Source: Candidatus Zipacnadia bacterium (GTDB lineage Bacteria; Armatimonadota; Zipacnadia; Zipacnadales; UBA5352). Taken from it: DNA of 64,000 bases. Positions 40,296-48,518 of this stretch are shown here, piece after piece. Positions within the stretch are counted from its first letter, which is position 1, and the number at the start of each line of letters is the position of its first letter. The stretch is taken from positions 89,660-153,659 of the forward strand of contig JALGSU010000011.1 of assembly GCA_029821735.1 (NCBI GenBank), in the 5' to 3' direction. Below the pieces are notes generated by a model, which did not search any database, was not told the DNA's origin, and was given only the letters and a program-made list of their open reading frames with translations. The translations under genes were made by a program, and so were the position numbers.

Positions 40296-41282
40296 ATGCT
40301 TCTGCAGCAGGATCAGGAATTCGTTGCGCAGCCATCGCCTTTTCAGCCAGGGGAGCGCACCGTCAAGATGTGGCTGGACGAGCCCGAGGCGGGCATCAAT
40401 GAGGGCACCGGGCTGATGCTGTGTCTGCACAACTGGGGCGGCATCTACGATCAGGAGATCTACGTGGGCTGGTGCCAGACCTTCGCGGAGCGCTACAACA
40501 CTGTGACCTGCTCGGTGAACTACCTGCAAAGCGGCGACGAGTGGCAGGAGTTCCCCGACCGGCCATACGACCACGGTTACCTGCAGGCGATGGACTGCCT
40601 CGGGGCGCTCTACCACATCCGCCGGCAGCTCGCCGAGGCGGGCGTGACGTGGAACGATCACCGCTACTACTCGATGGGCGGCAGCGGCGGGGGCAACGTG
40701 ACGCAGATGGTCATGAAACTCGCACCGCATACGTTCGCGGCCGGCGTCGACATCTGCGGGATGCCCGGGCTGATCGAGGAGATCGCATACCGCGACCGGG
40801 AAGAGGGCTCGCCACCGCCAACCGCGGGCTACTCGCGCGACCCGAACGATCCGCGCTATCTCACGCGTGACATGATCGAGATCCGCGATTTCGGTCACCC
40901 GGAACATTGCCGCCTGGTGGCGGAGGCGAACCCGGGGCTGAAGATCGTGATCGTGCATGGCTTGGACGACCAGTCCTGCGCGGTCGTCCCGAAGATACGC
41001 CAGTTCGCCAACATGATCGAGGCGGGCATCGAGGTCGACGGGCACTTCCTCACCCCTTGGGATGTGGACGGCGAGGCGGTCACCACCACTGGCCACCCGG
41101 TCGGCAATCGCGACAAAGTGGTCATGAAATATGCGGACGAATACATGCTGCCGGACGGTCGACTGGCGAAGAGCAGCGAGGGTCCGAGCGACTTCGAGCG
41201 CGGTGGCGTGGTCGAGTTCCCGACCACCAATGGGCGCTACACAATCGACTTCAGTGGGTATCCGGCCATCGACTTTGTCTAG
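40296..41282 (+). CDS. Alpha/beta-hydrolase-like protein (DUF2920-like)
   Basis: This 328-residue cytoplasmic protein starts at ATG 40296 after GGAGG. The block MLCLHNWGG near residue 45 fits an oxyanion-hole strand, and SMGGSGGGNVTQM near residue 130 fits a nucleophile elbow (G-x-S-x-G). A later IVHGLDDQSC can supply an aspartate and VDGHFLTPW a possible catalytic histidine. Together these resemble an alpha/beta hydrolase of the DUF2920 kind. The substrate is unknown. It follows the GH42-like gene by 15 bases, so an esterase acting on acylated sugars is a reasonable guess, but not proved. Confidence 0.6.
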   Translation: MLLQQDQEFVAQPSPFQPGERTVKMWLDEPEAGINEGTGLMLCLHNWGGIYDQEIYVGWCQTFAERYNTVTCSVNYLQSGDEWQEFPDRPYDHGYLQAMDCLGALYHIRRQLAEAGVTWNDHRYYSMGGSGGGNVTQMVMKLAPHTFAAGVDICGMPGLIEEIAYRDREEGSPPPTAGYSRDPNDPRYLTRDMIEIRDFGHPEHCRLVAEANPGLKIVIVHGLDDQSCAVVPKIRQFANMIEAGIEVDGHFLTPWDVDGEAVTTTGHPVGNRDKVVMKYADEYMLPDGRLAKSSEGPSDFERGGVVEFPTTNGRYTIDFSGYPAIDFV

Positions 41283-41346
41283 GTTCAACGGGTGAGACCT
41301 GGGACTCCCTATACTCTATGCTGCGGGCGACAGGAGAACGCTCTAA

Positions 41347-42576
41347 GTGAAACACTCAGCCGATGTCCAGATCATCCGAGAGCTGGCCCACCGCTACGCC
41401 GAAGTCGCGGCCAAACCCATCCAGGACGAGCGCCGAGACCTGTGGCGACGTCACAATTCGCTGCAGCGCACGCGACCGCTGGTGTACTGCCGATGGTTCG
41501 CGACCTGGAACGAGCACCCGTGGTCGAAGCTTGAGTGTGAGGATGGGTTCTGGCAGGGCCACGAACGGTTCCTCAAGCAGATGCTGGCGCAGGACGAGAC
41601 GGGCGATGACTACATAATCGAGCCCTGGATCACCCAGCGCGCCAGCGTTGCGTCCCCGCCGGGGAGCGTATGGGGTGTCCCCTACAACCGCATCAGCACG
41701 GGGATCAAGGGTGGCGCGTGGAAGTATGATCCGCCGCTCAAGAAGCTCGAGGACATCGAGAATCTGGCCGAGCCCGAGCACGTCATCGACGAGGAAGCCA
41801 CCGCGCGCAACGTCGAGCGGCTGCGCGAGGCGGTCGGCGACATCCTCGAGGTGAATGTGGACCGCTCGCCCACCTGGAGCGGCTGGCACGCGGACATCTC
41901 GACCGACATCGCGTATCTGCGCGAGCTGGGCCAGCTCATGCTGGACATGAGCGATAGCCCTGAGTGGCTGCACCGGTTGCTCAAGCACATGAGCGACGGG
42001 ATCTTGCGCAGCCACGAGCAGGCTGAGGCCGCGGGCGACTGGAGCTTGAGTAACCACCTGAACCAGGCCGAACCGTACGCGCTGGAGTTGCCTGACCCGG
42101 CAGCGAACTCCGGGTCGGTGAAGCGCGATCAACTCTGGTGCTTCACGGCCGCGCAGGAGTACGCGCAGATTTCGCCGGCCATGCACGACGAGTTCCTGCT
42201 CCAGTACCAGTTGCCGATCATGAGGCCGTTCGGTCTGGTGGCCTATGGCTGCTGCGAAGACCTGACGCACAAGATCGACATGCTGCGTCAGATCCCGAAT
42301 CTGCGCCGCATCGCGGTGACGCCGGTGGCCGATGTGGCTCGCTGCGCCGAGCAGATCGGTGAAGACTATGTGGTCTCATGGCGACCAAATCCCGCCCAGA
42401 TGGGGTGCTGCGGCTTTGACGAGGAACTGATCCGCTCGGTCACGCGCCAGGCTTTCGAGGACAGCCGCGGCTGCCATGTCGACGTGACTCTCAAGGACGT
42501 GCAGACGGTTGAGGGCGACATCTCCCGTCTGCGGCGCTGGGTGGAGATCACGCGCGAGATCGGCGACGAATACTGA
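41347..42576 (+). CDS. URO-D superfamily methyltransferase-like protein, paralogue 2
   Basis: This 409-residue protein starts with GTG 41347 behind AGGAGA. It is a clear paralogue of the protein at 3989-5227. The shared blocks are DERRDLW at the start, ISPAMHDEFLLQYQLPIM, AYGCCEDLTHKIDML, LRRIAVTP and SWRPNP. The fold family includes methylcobamide:coenzyme M methyltransferases (MtaA type). The neighbouring gene, 14 bases downstream, encodes a cobalamin adenosyltransferase. That is a functional hint that this protein handles methyl groups on a corrinoid, for example removed from methylated sugars. No corrinoid-binding protein gene is in the window. Confidence 0.68.
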   Translation: MKHSADVQIIRELAHRYAEVAAKPIQDERRDLWRRHNSLQRTRPLVYCRWFATWNEHPWSKLECEDGFWQGHERFLKQMLAQDETGDDYIIEPWITQRASVASPPGSVWGVPYNRISTGIKGGAWKYDPPLKKLEDIENLAEPEHVIDEEATARNVERLREAVGDILEVNVDRSPTWSGWHADISTDIAYLRELGQLMLDMSDSPEWLHRLLKHMSDGILRSHEQAEAAGDWSLSNHLNQAEPYALELPDPAANSGSVKRDQLWCFTAAQEYAQISPAMHDEFLLQYQLPIMRPFGLVAYGCCEDLTHKIDMLRQIPNLRRIAVTPVADVARCAEQIGEDYVVSWRPNPAQMGCCGFDEELIRSVTRQAFEDSRGCHVDVTLKDVQTVEGDISRLRRWVEITREIGDEY

Positions 42577-42590
42577 CGCGGAGGGACAGC

Positions 42591-43118
42591 ATGACCGATT
42601 GGGACCGCGGCTATGTTCAGGTTTACACCGGCGATGGGAAGGGCAAAACGACCGCGGCGATAGGCCTGGCACTGCGCTGCGCCGGGGCGGGCGAACACGT
42701 CTTTATTGCTCAGTTCGTCAAGGGCATGCACTACTCCGAGCTGGATGCGTTGGCGCGGCTCGAGGATCTCATCACCGTGCGCCAGTACGGGCGCGACTGC
42801 TTCATCACCGACGAGCCGACGCCCGAGGACATAGCGGCGGCGTGCGAGGGGCTGGACGAGGCCCAAGCGGAGATGCTCTCCGGGCGCTACCGGATGGTCA
42901 TTCTCGACGAGGCGAACATCGCCACCCACTTCAGGCTGTTCGCAGTCGAAGAGCTACTCGCGTTCATCGACGACAGACCCGAGGACGTTGAACTGGTCAT
43001 CACCGGTCGGCGGGCAGACCCGCAGATCATCGAGCGCGCCGACCTGGTCACCGAGATGCGCTGCATCAAGCACTACTATGACGAAGGCGTTCAGGCAAGG
43101 AAGGGAATCGAATGTTAG
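42591..43118 (+). CDS. cobO: Cob(I)alamin adenosyltransferase, CobO/CobA type
   Basis: This 175-residue protein has the P-loop YTGDGKGKTTAAIGLALR near its N-terminus. It also has the family blocks VILDEANIATHF, VELVITGRRADPQIIERADLVTEM and IKHYYDEGVQARKGIE. It transfers the 5'-deoxyadenosyl group from ATP to cob(I)alamin to make adenosylcobalamin, or acts on corrinoid precursors, in the cytoplasm. Length and motifs match CobO family members of about 175-200 residues. It follows the URO-D-like gene by 14 bases and its end overlaps the next start by seven, so it sits in an operon of sugar-related genes rather than among cobalamin-synthesis genes. Confidence 0.93.
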   Translation: MTDWDRGYVQVYTGDGKGKTTAAIGLALRCAGAGEHVFIAQFVKGMHYSELDALARLEDLITVRQYGRDCFITDEPTPEDIAAACEGLDEAQAEMLSGRYRMVILDEANIATHFRLFAVEELLAFIDDRPEDVELVITGRRADPQIIERADLVTEMRCIKHYYDEGVQARKGIEC

Positions 43119-43933
43119 TGAGACTCTGGGCTGTCGCTGTCATGGCGGCGGTCTGTTCGTGCGGGGCGGCTGAGGTCGCCATCGAGATATCCGCCGACCC
43201 GCCGTTGCCGGTAGCGAACCTGTTCGTGAACCCGGGTTTAGAGGAGGGCGACGCCCGCCCTGAGGGCTGGGGCGTGGCCGCCAGTCAGCCAGATGTGGTC
43301 GACTTTGAGTACCCCAAGACCGGCGGGCACCAAGGCGCGTATCTGCGCGTCGATGCCCACGGCTCGACCAGCAACGGCTATCTCTCCCAACCCCTCAGCG
43401 TTCTGCCCGACACGCTCTACCGTGCGGGCGCGTGGGTGCGCATCCGCGGGGGCACGATGGTCATGTGGCTGCACGCCTGGGTTGACGGCACACGCTTCGA
43501 CGAGCGCGCCTACCTCAAGTCGTACGGGTCGCTGCCACTGATCCCGGACTTCGTGAAGATCGAGTGGACCACCAGCCCCGATCCGGAGGAATGGATCTGG
43601 GTGGGCCGGGAGTTCCGCACCTGGCCCGACCAGGGCAACGTCAACCCGCACTTCGGTGCGTATTTCTCGCGTGGCTCGATGGACCTCGACGATCCCTTCA
43701 TCGGCCTCGCCCGAACCACGCTCAGCGTTCGAGCGACCGGACCGGGGTTGGCGCAGGTGAAGGTCGCCAACGAAGCTGGCAACGAGGTGTTCGTCAGCGA
43801 CAAGCTGGCCGAGGGCACTGCGGCCTTCGAGCATGAGCTGCCTGAATTGCCGACCGACGCACGTTACTGCGTGAGCGTTGCCACAACCGACGGGGAGGTG
43901 GCCGAGCGATGGTATCCCGAGGCCAACGAGTAG
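43112..43933 (+). CDS. Secreted carbohydrate-binding-module-like protein
   Basis: This 273-residue protein overlaps the cobO stop by seven bases. It has a signal peptide (LWAVAVMAAVCSCGAAE). The mature part begins NLFVNPGLEEGD...PEGWGV, the common opening of CBM4/CBM9-like or galactose-binding beta-sandwich modules. It later has GYLSQPLSVLPDTLYRAGAWVR, also typical of such modules. No catalytic signature is seen. The C-terminal 60 residues look like a second beta domain (TGPGLAQVKVANEAGN). It probably binds glycans in the periplasm or outside. Its end overlaps the next gene by 25 bases. Confidence 0.68.
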   Translation: MLVRLWAVAVMAAVCSCGAAEVAIEISADPPLPVANLFVNPGLEEGDARPEGWGVAASQPDVVDFEYPKTGGHQGAYLRVDAHGSTSNGYLSQPLSVLPDTLYRAGAWVRIRGGTMVMWLHAWVDGTRFDERAYLKSYGSLPLIPDFVKIEWTTSPDPEEWIWVGREFRTWPDQGNVNPHFGAYFSRGSMDLDDPFIGLARTTLSVRATGPGLAQVKVANEAGNEVFVSDKLAEGTAAFEHELPELPTDARYCVSVATTDGEVAERWYPEANE

Positions 43934-45813
43934 TCATCGCACTTGCACTTACTGCTCTCCTCTGCCCCACCGCGTGGGGCGAGGTGACAGCTACGGATCA
44001 GACAGTGACGGTCACCAGCGGCGAACTGGCCATGACTCTCGACCGGGCGACCGGCCAGCCAGCGGTCGGTGGACTGATCATCACCGAAGGGCCCGAGGCC
44101 AGCGCCGTACGTCTGGGCGAGGCCACCGACTGGGGAGTGGCCGAGGACCGGGTGAGCTATCGCCAGCGCGAGGCCGGCGGCGGGCTGACGGTCACGACCG
44201 GCATACGCACCACCGACGCGCTGCTCATCGACCTGACGCTGACCAACGGCGGCGACGCCCAGCGTCTGCTCACAGTCTCCTGGTCAGCGCCGATCGCCGC
44301 GACGAATGTGACTGCCTGGGACGGACGCGGCGGCCGCAAGACCACTTCGCCAGAGTACCGAGGCGGCGATATCCATCTGCGCCTGCCGCTGAGCGTGGCT
44401 TTCAGTGAGGACACGGGGGTGGCGGTCGGGCTGGACCCGAGTCGCCTGCTCTCCCAGTTCACCAACTCCGCGCAGGCAACCGAGGATGGCGCGCTGGTCA
44501 GCTTCTCGATGCGGGTTGTGCTCGATCCGGGGCAGGAGATCAGCCTGCCGCTGTGCGCCTTCGCTTTCGTGCCGACCTTCGAGCATCTGGACGCGGTGCA
44601 GCGCTGGTATGCGCTGTATCCGGGGGCCTTCACGATGCATCCCGGGGTGCGCCCGTCACTCATCGGTGGCGGCGGCTACCTGGCCTCGCGTATGACCACC
44701 CGCGAACTCCAGTGGGAGAACGCGCGCCGCTTCGGCATGGGCTGGGAATGGGCATATTGCCCGGCCCAGACCCCCGGCGACTGGTACGCCGACGAGCGGT
44801 TCTACGATCCGGAGAAGGGCTACATGGGGCAGACGGACGCGCACCGCAACGGTCCGACCGGCAGCCTCGACGACTACCGCCGCGACTTGCGCGAGCGTTT
44901 CCACCGCGGCTGGTGGGCAACCAACATCGCCTACTACCTCCTCCCCCACGCGGCCGACGAGACGGTGCTGGCGGAGTTCCCCGACGGCGTCGCCATCAAC
45001 GCCGCAGGTGAGCCGGACAAAGCGAAGATTGGCTGGATCAAGCCCGACGCGATCACCCACATGACCTACCCGTGGGGCAACAGCTACGGGCAGGAGGTCG
45101 CGCGCGAGATCGCCCAGATCGCCGAGGACTTCGGCCCGGCCGCCATCGGCTTCGACGAAGCCTACGGTGGGCTGCACCACTATGGGCCCGGCATCGAGGG
45201 CGAGCCCGCGCGCACGTGGGACGACGACGGGGGCGTGTATTCGTCGACGCAAGTCGCGCTGGCGCGTCTGGGTGAGGCCATTCACGAGCAGACTGTGCGC
45301 GGCTTCACCATGGCCTGCGTGTTCAACAAACCGACCAGCATCAATACCGCGAGCCGTTGCGAGGTCGGGATGCACGAGCACCCGCCCTATGAGAATGTCG
45401 ACCCTATCGTCCCGCTGCGACTGCTGATGGGGCATAAACCCATGAGCTGGTGGTCGCCGCTGAAGACATGGGTCCTGCTCGACTGGCAGCGGATCGGGCC
45501 TGAGGAATTCCGCGAGGGCATGGCCGGGATGTACTCGTACGTGCGTCTCGCGAGCCTGCGTTACGGCGCGTTCCCGATGGGCCACCAGGTTCCGGCGGTC
45601 GGTCAGATGGTCAGGCTAATGCCGGTGATGACCGAGTTGCTCACCGAGGGTTGGCAGGCGGTGCCGGCCACCGAGGGCCACGCCGACCTGTGGCTCTCGC
45701 GCTACGGAGTTGACCGTGCACACGCGGTATCTTGGCCCCGGCCACTTCCTCTTCAGCACATACGAGGGCGAAGCGCTTCAGACCACATCCTCCGCAGGCC
45801 AAGCCACTCTTGA
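43909..45813 (+). CDS. Secreted TIM-barrel glycoside-hydrolase-like protein, N-terminal part (frameshifted)
   Basis: The start at ATG 43909 gives the signal peptide VVIALALTALLCPTAWGE and so is preferred. Residues 25-230 are beta-rich (TVTVTSGELAMTLDRATG), as in the N-terminal domain of alpha-galactosidase-like enzymes. A TIM barrel follows with FGMGWEWAYCPAQTPGD, YDPEKGYMGQTDAHRNG, PAAIGFDEAYGG and GFTMACVFNKP; the Asp/Glu in GFDEAYGG could be catalytic. I cannot assign a GH family with confidence. The last about 30 residues after SRYGVDRA are out of frame. The expected continuation, TVHTRYLGPGHFLFSTYEG, is read from 45710 in another frame. Confidence 0.68.
   Translation: MVSRGQRVVIALALTALLCPTAWGEVTATDQTVTVTSGELAMTLDRATGQPAVGGLIITEGPEASAVRLGEATDWGVAEDRVSYRQREAGGGLTVTTGIRTTDALLIDLTLTNGGDAQRLLTVSWSAPIAATNVTAWDGRGGRKTTSPEYRGGDIHLRLPLSVAFSEDTGVAVGLDPSRLLSQFTNSAQATEDGALVSFSMRVVLDPGQEISLPLCAFAFVPTFEHLDAVQRWYALYPGAFTMHPGVRPSLIGGGGYLASRMTTRELQWENARRFGMGWEWAYCPAQTPGDWYADERFYDPEKGYMGQTDAHRNGPTGSLDDYRRDLRERFHRGWWATNIAYYLLPHAADETVLAEFPDGVAINAAGEPDKAKIGWIKPDAITHMTYPWGNSYGQEVAREIAQIAEDFGPAAIGFDEAYGGLHHYGPGIEGEPARTWDDDGGVYSSTQVALARLGEAIHEQTVRGFTMACVFNKPTSINTASRCEVGMHEHPPYENVDPIVPLRLLMGHKPMSWWSPLKTWVLLDWQRIGPEEFREGMAGMYSYVRLASLRYGAFPMGHQVPAVGQMVRLMPVMTELLTEGWQAVPATEGHADLWLSRYGVDRAHAVSWPRPLPLQHIRGRSASDHILRRPSHS
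45703..45713 (+). other. Frameshift site in the TIM-barrel hydrolase-like gene
   Basis: CGC TAC GGA GTT GAC must shift by +1 (or lack two bases) to continue as TTG ACC GTG CAC ACG. The downstream frame carries a 292-residue ORF with no ribosome binding site and only a TTG start. The two frames together give one continuous secreted enzyme. Confidence 0.55.
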
Positions 45814-46588
45814 CCTGGGGGCGCTCGGGCAGCATGAGCACACCATCGCTCGGGCGCTGGTGCAGATAGTGCCAGCCATCGAGACCACGCTGAGCGGTTC
45901 GGCGCAGATGAGCTGGCAGCCACTGGCTGAGGGTACGGTCAACGCGGCGTGGGAGATGCCGGAGGCGACGACCGGGACAATCAACATGCGTCTGCCGCAC
46001 GGGGCGAAGCTGCTGGCGATGAGTCTGGGCGAGAAGCAGGTGCAGGCCGAGCAGTCGGGCGATGTCATCAGCTATCGGGGCGAGATCCCGGCGACGGGGA
46101 CCGTCAGCATGAGGTATGTGCCACCTGTGGCGGTCGAGTGCAGCGCGGAGGAGATATTGAGCTTCCCCTTCGAGCGCGACGGGCAGGCTCTGGCGACGAT
46201 CGTGCCGCCCGCCTCGCCGACCGATCACGATCAATATCTGGTGCGCTTCGCTCGGGCATACTTCGACTACTGGTACCGCCGCCAGGCGAACCCGACGGGC
46301 GCAGTCAGCGAGTTGCACGAGGTGGAACCGACCTGCGTGCTCACGATCGCCGAGCCCGGCGAGGCCAACACCGGGCCGCGTCTGATCATTACCACTGAGG
46401 CGGACCATCCGACCATCCGCCTGGATGCGCCGGACGAACTGGTGATAGCCGGCGGCACGCCCGCCCAGCGGGAGGCGGCGCTACGCCGGCTGCTGCAGAT
46501 TCTGGACGCGAAATACCCATTCGTCGGAGCGCTGGGCGACCATCCCATGTACGTGAAGTCCGGGCTGGCAGGCCAGGCGCTCGACTGA
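45710..46588 (+). CDS. C-terminal piece of the TIM-barrel hydrolase-like gene, in a shifted frame
   Basis: This 292-residue ORF starts with TTG and lacks a Shine-Dalgarno sequence. Its sequence is beta-rich (HTIARALVQIVPAIETTLSGSAQ, TGTINMRLPHGAKLLAM). It ends with an alpha/beta segment (LDAPDELVIAGGTPAQREAALRRLLQILDAKYPFVG). It lacks a signal peptide although it follows a secreted protein. It most likely is the C-terminal domain set of the upstream enzyme, split by a frameshift at about 45708. As a separate translated protein it would be hard to explain. Confidence 0.62.
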   Translation: MTVHTRYLGPGHFLFSTYEGEALQTTSSAGQATLDLGALGQHEHTIARALVQIVPAIETTLSGSAQMSWQPLAEGTVNAAWEMPEATTGTINMRLPHGAKLLAMSLGEKQVQAEQSGDVISYRGEIPATGTVSMRYVPPVAVECSAEEILSFPFERDGQALATIVPPASPTDHDQYLVRFARAYFDYWYRRQANPTGAVSELHEVEPTCVLTIAEPGEANTGPRLIITTEADHPTIRLDAPDELVIAGGTPAQREAALRRLLQILDAKYPFVGALGDHPMYVKSGLAGQALD

Positions 46589-46607
46589 GTACCGGGAGAT
46601 GAACACA

Positions 46608-46955
46608 ATGCGGAAGCCAGAGGGGATCGACTACCTCATCGTCGTGGCGTTCTTCGTGCTGATCGCGGGCGGAGCGCTGGCGCTGTACTGGCCAGCGCTT
46701 CAGGCCACGCAGGGCGAACTGGTTTTCTCGCCCGACATGAGCATGAAAGAGTTGGCGACCGCTAACGACGTGCCGGGCAAGGAAGTCCTGCACGGCCTGA
46801 GCCACACCCACCCGGACGCGTGGGACTGGCCGCGAACCAAGCCGATCAGCGTCCTGCCTATCCCGGCGGAGGAAGTGCGCCATGCCATCGAGCATGTGCT
46901 GGAGGAAGCGACACCCGGACGGGATGCTCTGAAGTTCGGGCTGTGGGGCCTGTGA
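46608..46955 (+). pseudogene. N-terminal part of a NapH-like membrane Fe-S protein, interrupted by an in-frame TGA
   Basis: ATG 46608 has GGGAG at a better spacing than the track's ATG 46599. The 115-residue product has one membrane helix (YLIVVAFFVLIAGGALALYW) and an extracytoplasmic stretch, then reads FGLWGL and stops at TGA 46953. The same frame continues without a break as LSLCLGLLVSGRINKQARL into the next ORF. The region around the stop looks like one membrane helix. A TGG to TGA change would explain it. The stop may be real or an error. Confidence 0.6.
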
Positions 46956-46979
46956 CTGAGTCTGTGTCTCGGACTGCTG

Positions 46980-47780
46980 GTGAGCGGCAGGATCAATAAG
47001 CAGGCACGACTGGCCATGCTGATCGCGACGGTCCTGGTCTTCGGGGTCGCTCTCGGAGCAACGCCGAACCCGATGGAGGGGGCAGTCAAGGTCCTGAAGG
47101 CGTTCGCGGGACTGGAGGCAGAGCCGCTGCGCAAAGCGGGGCTGCTGGTGCTTTTCGTGGTCATGGCGATTGTGGGCAACAAGCTCATCTGCGGCTGGGG
47201 CTGCCAGTTCGGAGCGTTGCAGGCTTTCATCCACGGCATTTCGCCACTGAAGAAGCTCAAGCGATGGCAGGCGCCGTTCTGGCTGGCGAACGCAGTCCGG
47301 ATCGCGATCTTCATCGCGTTCGTTGAGCTCCTCTATGGGCTGGTTTTCGCCAAAGGAAACTTCGTGCTCTACCACCAAGTGAACCTGTTCAAGCTCTACA
47401 ACTGGGAGCTGGCGCCATTGGCGATGGTCCTGCTACCAGTGATCCTGATTCTCTCGCTGGTGGTGTACCGCCCCTACTGCCAGTTCATCTGCCTGTTCGG
47501 GTTGGTGGGCTGGGTGTTCGAGAACCTGTCGATCTACAAGGTCCGGGTGTCCGAGGACCGGTGCATCCACTGCGACAAGTGCGTGCGCGCCTGCCCGACT
47601 CAAGCGATGCTCGCGCGCATGCACGGCACCCGCAAAAGCTTCCTGCCCGACTGCTGGGCGTGCGGGAACTGCGTGGACGCCTGCCCGACACAAGCAGTGG
47701 TTTTCGACCGGAAACTGCCCGGAGCCGGAGGCGGCTGGGGACGACGAATGAAGGTCGGACGAGAAGCCGGTGCGCTATAG
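46980..47780 (+). CDS. NapH-like 4Fe-4S membrane protein (C-terminal continuation)
   Basis: The ORF starts with GTG 46980, in the same frame as the upstream truncated ORF and eight codons after its stop. It has four to five hydrophobic helices, the motifs KLICGWGCQFGALQ and CQFICLFGLVG (variants of the NapH CxxxCP pair lacking the prolines), and two ferredoxin sets, CIHCDKCVRACPTQAM and CWACGNCVDACPTQAV. It probably passes electrons across or along the membrane, like the NapH-like protein at 18443, but has no Fe-S partner gene beside it. Its end overlaps the convergent toxin-like gene by six bases. Confidence 0.75.
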   Translation: MSGRINKQARLAMLIATVLVFGVALGATPNPMEGAVKVLKAFAGLEAEPLRKAGLLVLFVVMAIVGNKLICGWGCQFGALQAFIHGISPLKKLKRWQAPFWLANAVRIAIFIAFVELLYGLVFAKGNFVLYHQVNLFKLYNWELAPLAMVLLPVILILSLVVYRPYCQFICLFGLVGWVFENLSIYKVRVSEDRCIHCDKCVRACPTQAMLARMHGTRKSFLPDCWACGNCVDACPTQAVVFDRKLPGAGGGWGRRMKVGREAGAL

Positions 47781-48158
47781 GCGACCGAGGAAGCTGAGCA
47801 GCCGCGCCAGCAGTTCCTGGTATCGTCGCTCCGGCAGATTGCCGGTCTGTTCGCCAAGGTCGGACCTGGAGATGGGCTGGAGGAGATACGCGGGGGCCAC
47901 GCTGTCTTTGCTGAGACCGCCCATGCCTGCGGCGATCTCGACCTCGTACTTGCCGACTGCGCGACTCGTTGGTTTGGTGGTGATCGGGACGCAGAGCAGG
48001 AACGGGAAGTCGTGGTCTTCGCCCAACTCCTCGCTGATCGCGATCACGACGTGGCGCTCGTCGTGAGGCTCACGGTCCCCGTCCTTCATGTCCTGGGACA
48101 ACAGGAGAATGGCGTCATCAACGGTCCAGATATCCCCCGGCAGCACGGAGACCGGCAT
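47775..48158 (-). CDS. MazF/PemK-like endoribonuclease toxin-like protein
   Basis: The second ATG at 48158 lies about eight bases from GGGAGAG, better spaced than the track's ATG at 48164. The protein is 127 residues, close to MazF/PemK size. It contains the typical opening PGDIWTV, HVVIAISEELGEDHDFPFLLCVPITTKP and GGLSKDSVAPAYLLQPISRSDLG, matching the MazF SH3-like barrel pattern. MazF toxins cut mRNA at short motifs and are blocked by an upstream-encoded antitoxin. The upstream genes here are not recognisable MazE or PemI proteins, so the antitoxin is unknown. The gene ends six bases inside the convergent NapH-like gene. Confidence 0.72.
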   Translation of the reverse strand: MPVSVLPGDIWTVDDAILLLSQDMKDGDREPHDERHVVIAISEELGEDHDFPFLLCVPITTKPTSRAVGKYEVEIAAGMGGLSKDSVAPAYLLQPISRSDLGEQTGNLPERRYQELLARLLSFLGRL

Positions 48159-48176
48159 GGGCATTCTCTCCCGGCC

Positions 48177-48518
48177 TCAGCGGAGGACCCGTTGGTTGAC
48201 ACGTCCGCGCACAGGGCCAAACTCCGCGAGTACGGCCTTGTCGCGCTGTTCGTTCTCGGGCACGTACGCGGGACGCTCGTCATACCCGGTCTCGGCCAGT
48301 ATCTGCCGGAGATCGTCAAGCGGCAGACCTACAACTTCGGCCACCCCGGGGCCTCGTCCTCCCACACAGCCAGAGACGCGTGTCTTCGGGACCAGCAAGA
48401 CAGCACTCTCGGTCTGATAGTACTCCGCGCCCCAGTTGATGCTACGATGCTCCATCCCGCCCGAACTGCCACTGATGGCACGAAGCGGACGACCCATGCA
48501 GATGGTATCAAGTGCCAT
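48177..48518 (-). CDS. Small hypothetical protein between DUF3467-like and MazF-like genes
   Basis: I do not recognise this 113-residue soluble protein. It starts immediately after the upstream gene's stop (TGA-ATG) and ends 18 bases before the toxin-like start. Its middle has SAVLLVPKTRVSGCVGGRGPGVAEVVGLPLDD and its C-terminus is basic. There is no signal peptide or membrane segment. Its position just ahead of the toxin-like gene makes it a candidate antitoxin or toxin-associated factor; that is inference from gene order only. Confidence 0.62.
   Translation of the reverse strand: MALDTICMGRPLRAISGSSGGMEHRSINWGAEYYQTESAVLLVPKTRVSGCVGGRGPGVAEVVGLPLDDLRQILAETGYDERPAYVPENEQRDKAVLAEFGPVRGRVNQRVLR

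Noticed and set aside
39858-41288. 476-residue minus-strand ORF
   Set aside because: It is antisense to the GH42-like C-terminus and the alpha/beta hydrolase; no recognisable domains.
46953-46955. TGA recoded as selenocysteine or tryptophan
   Set aside because: There is no catalytic cysteine context for selenocysteine, and TGA ends many other genes here at tight overlaps, so genome-wide recoding is unlikely.
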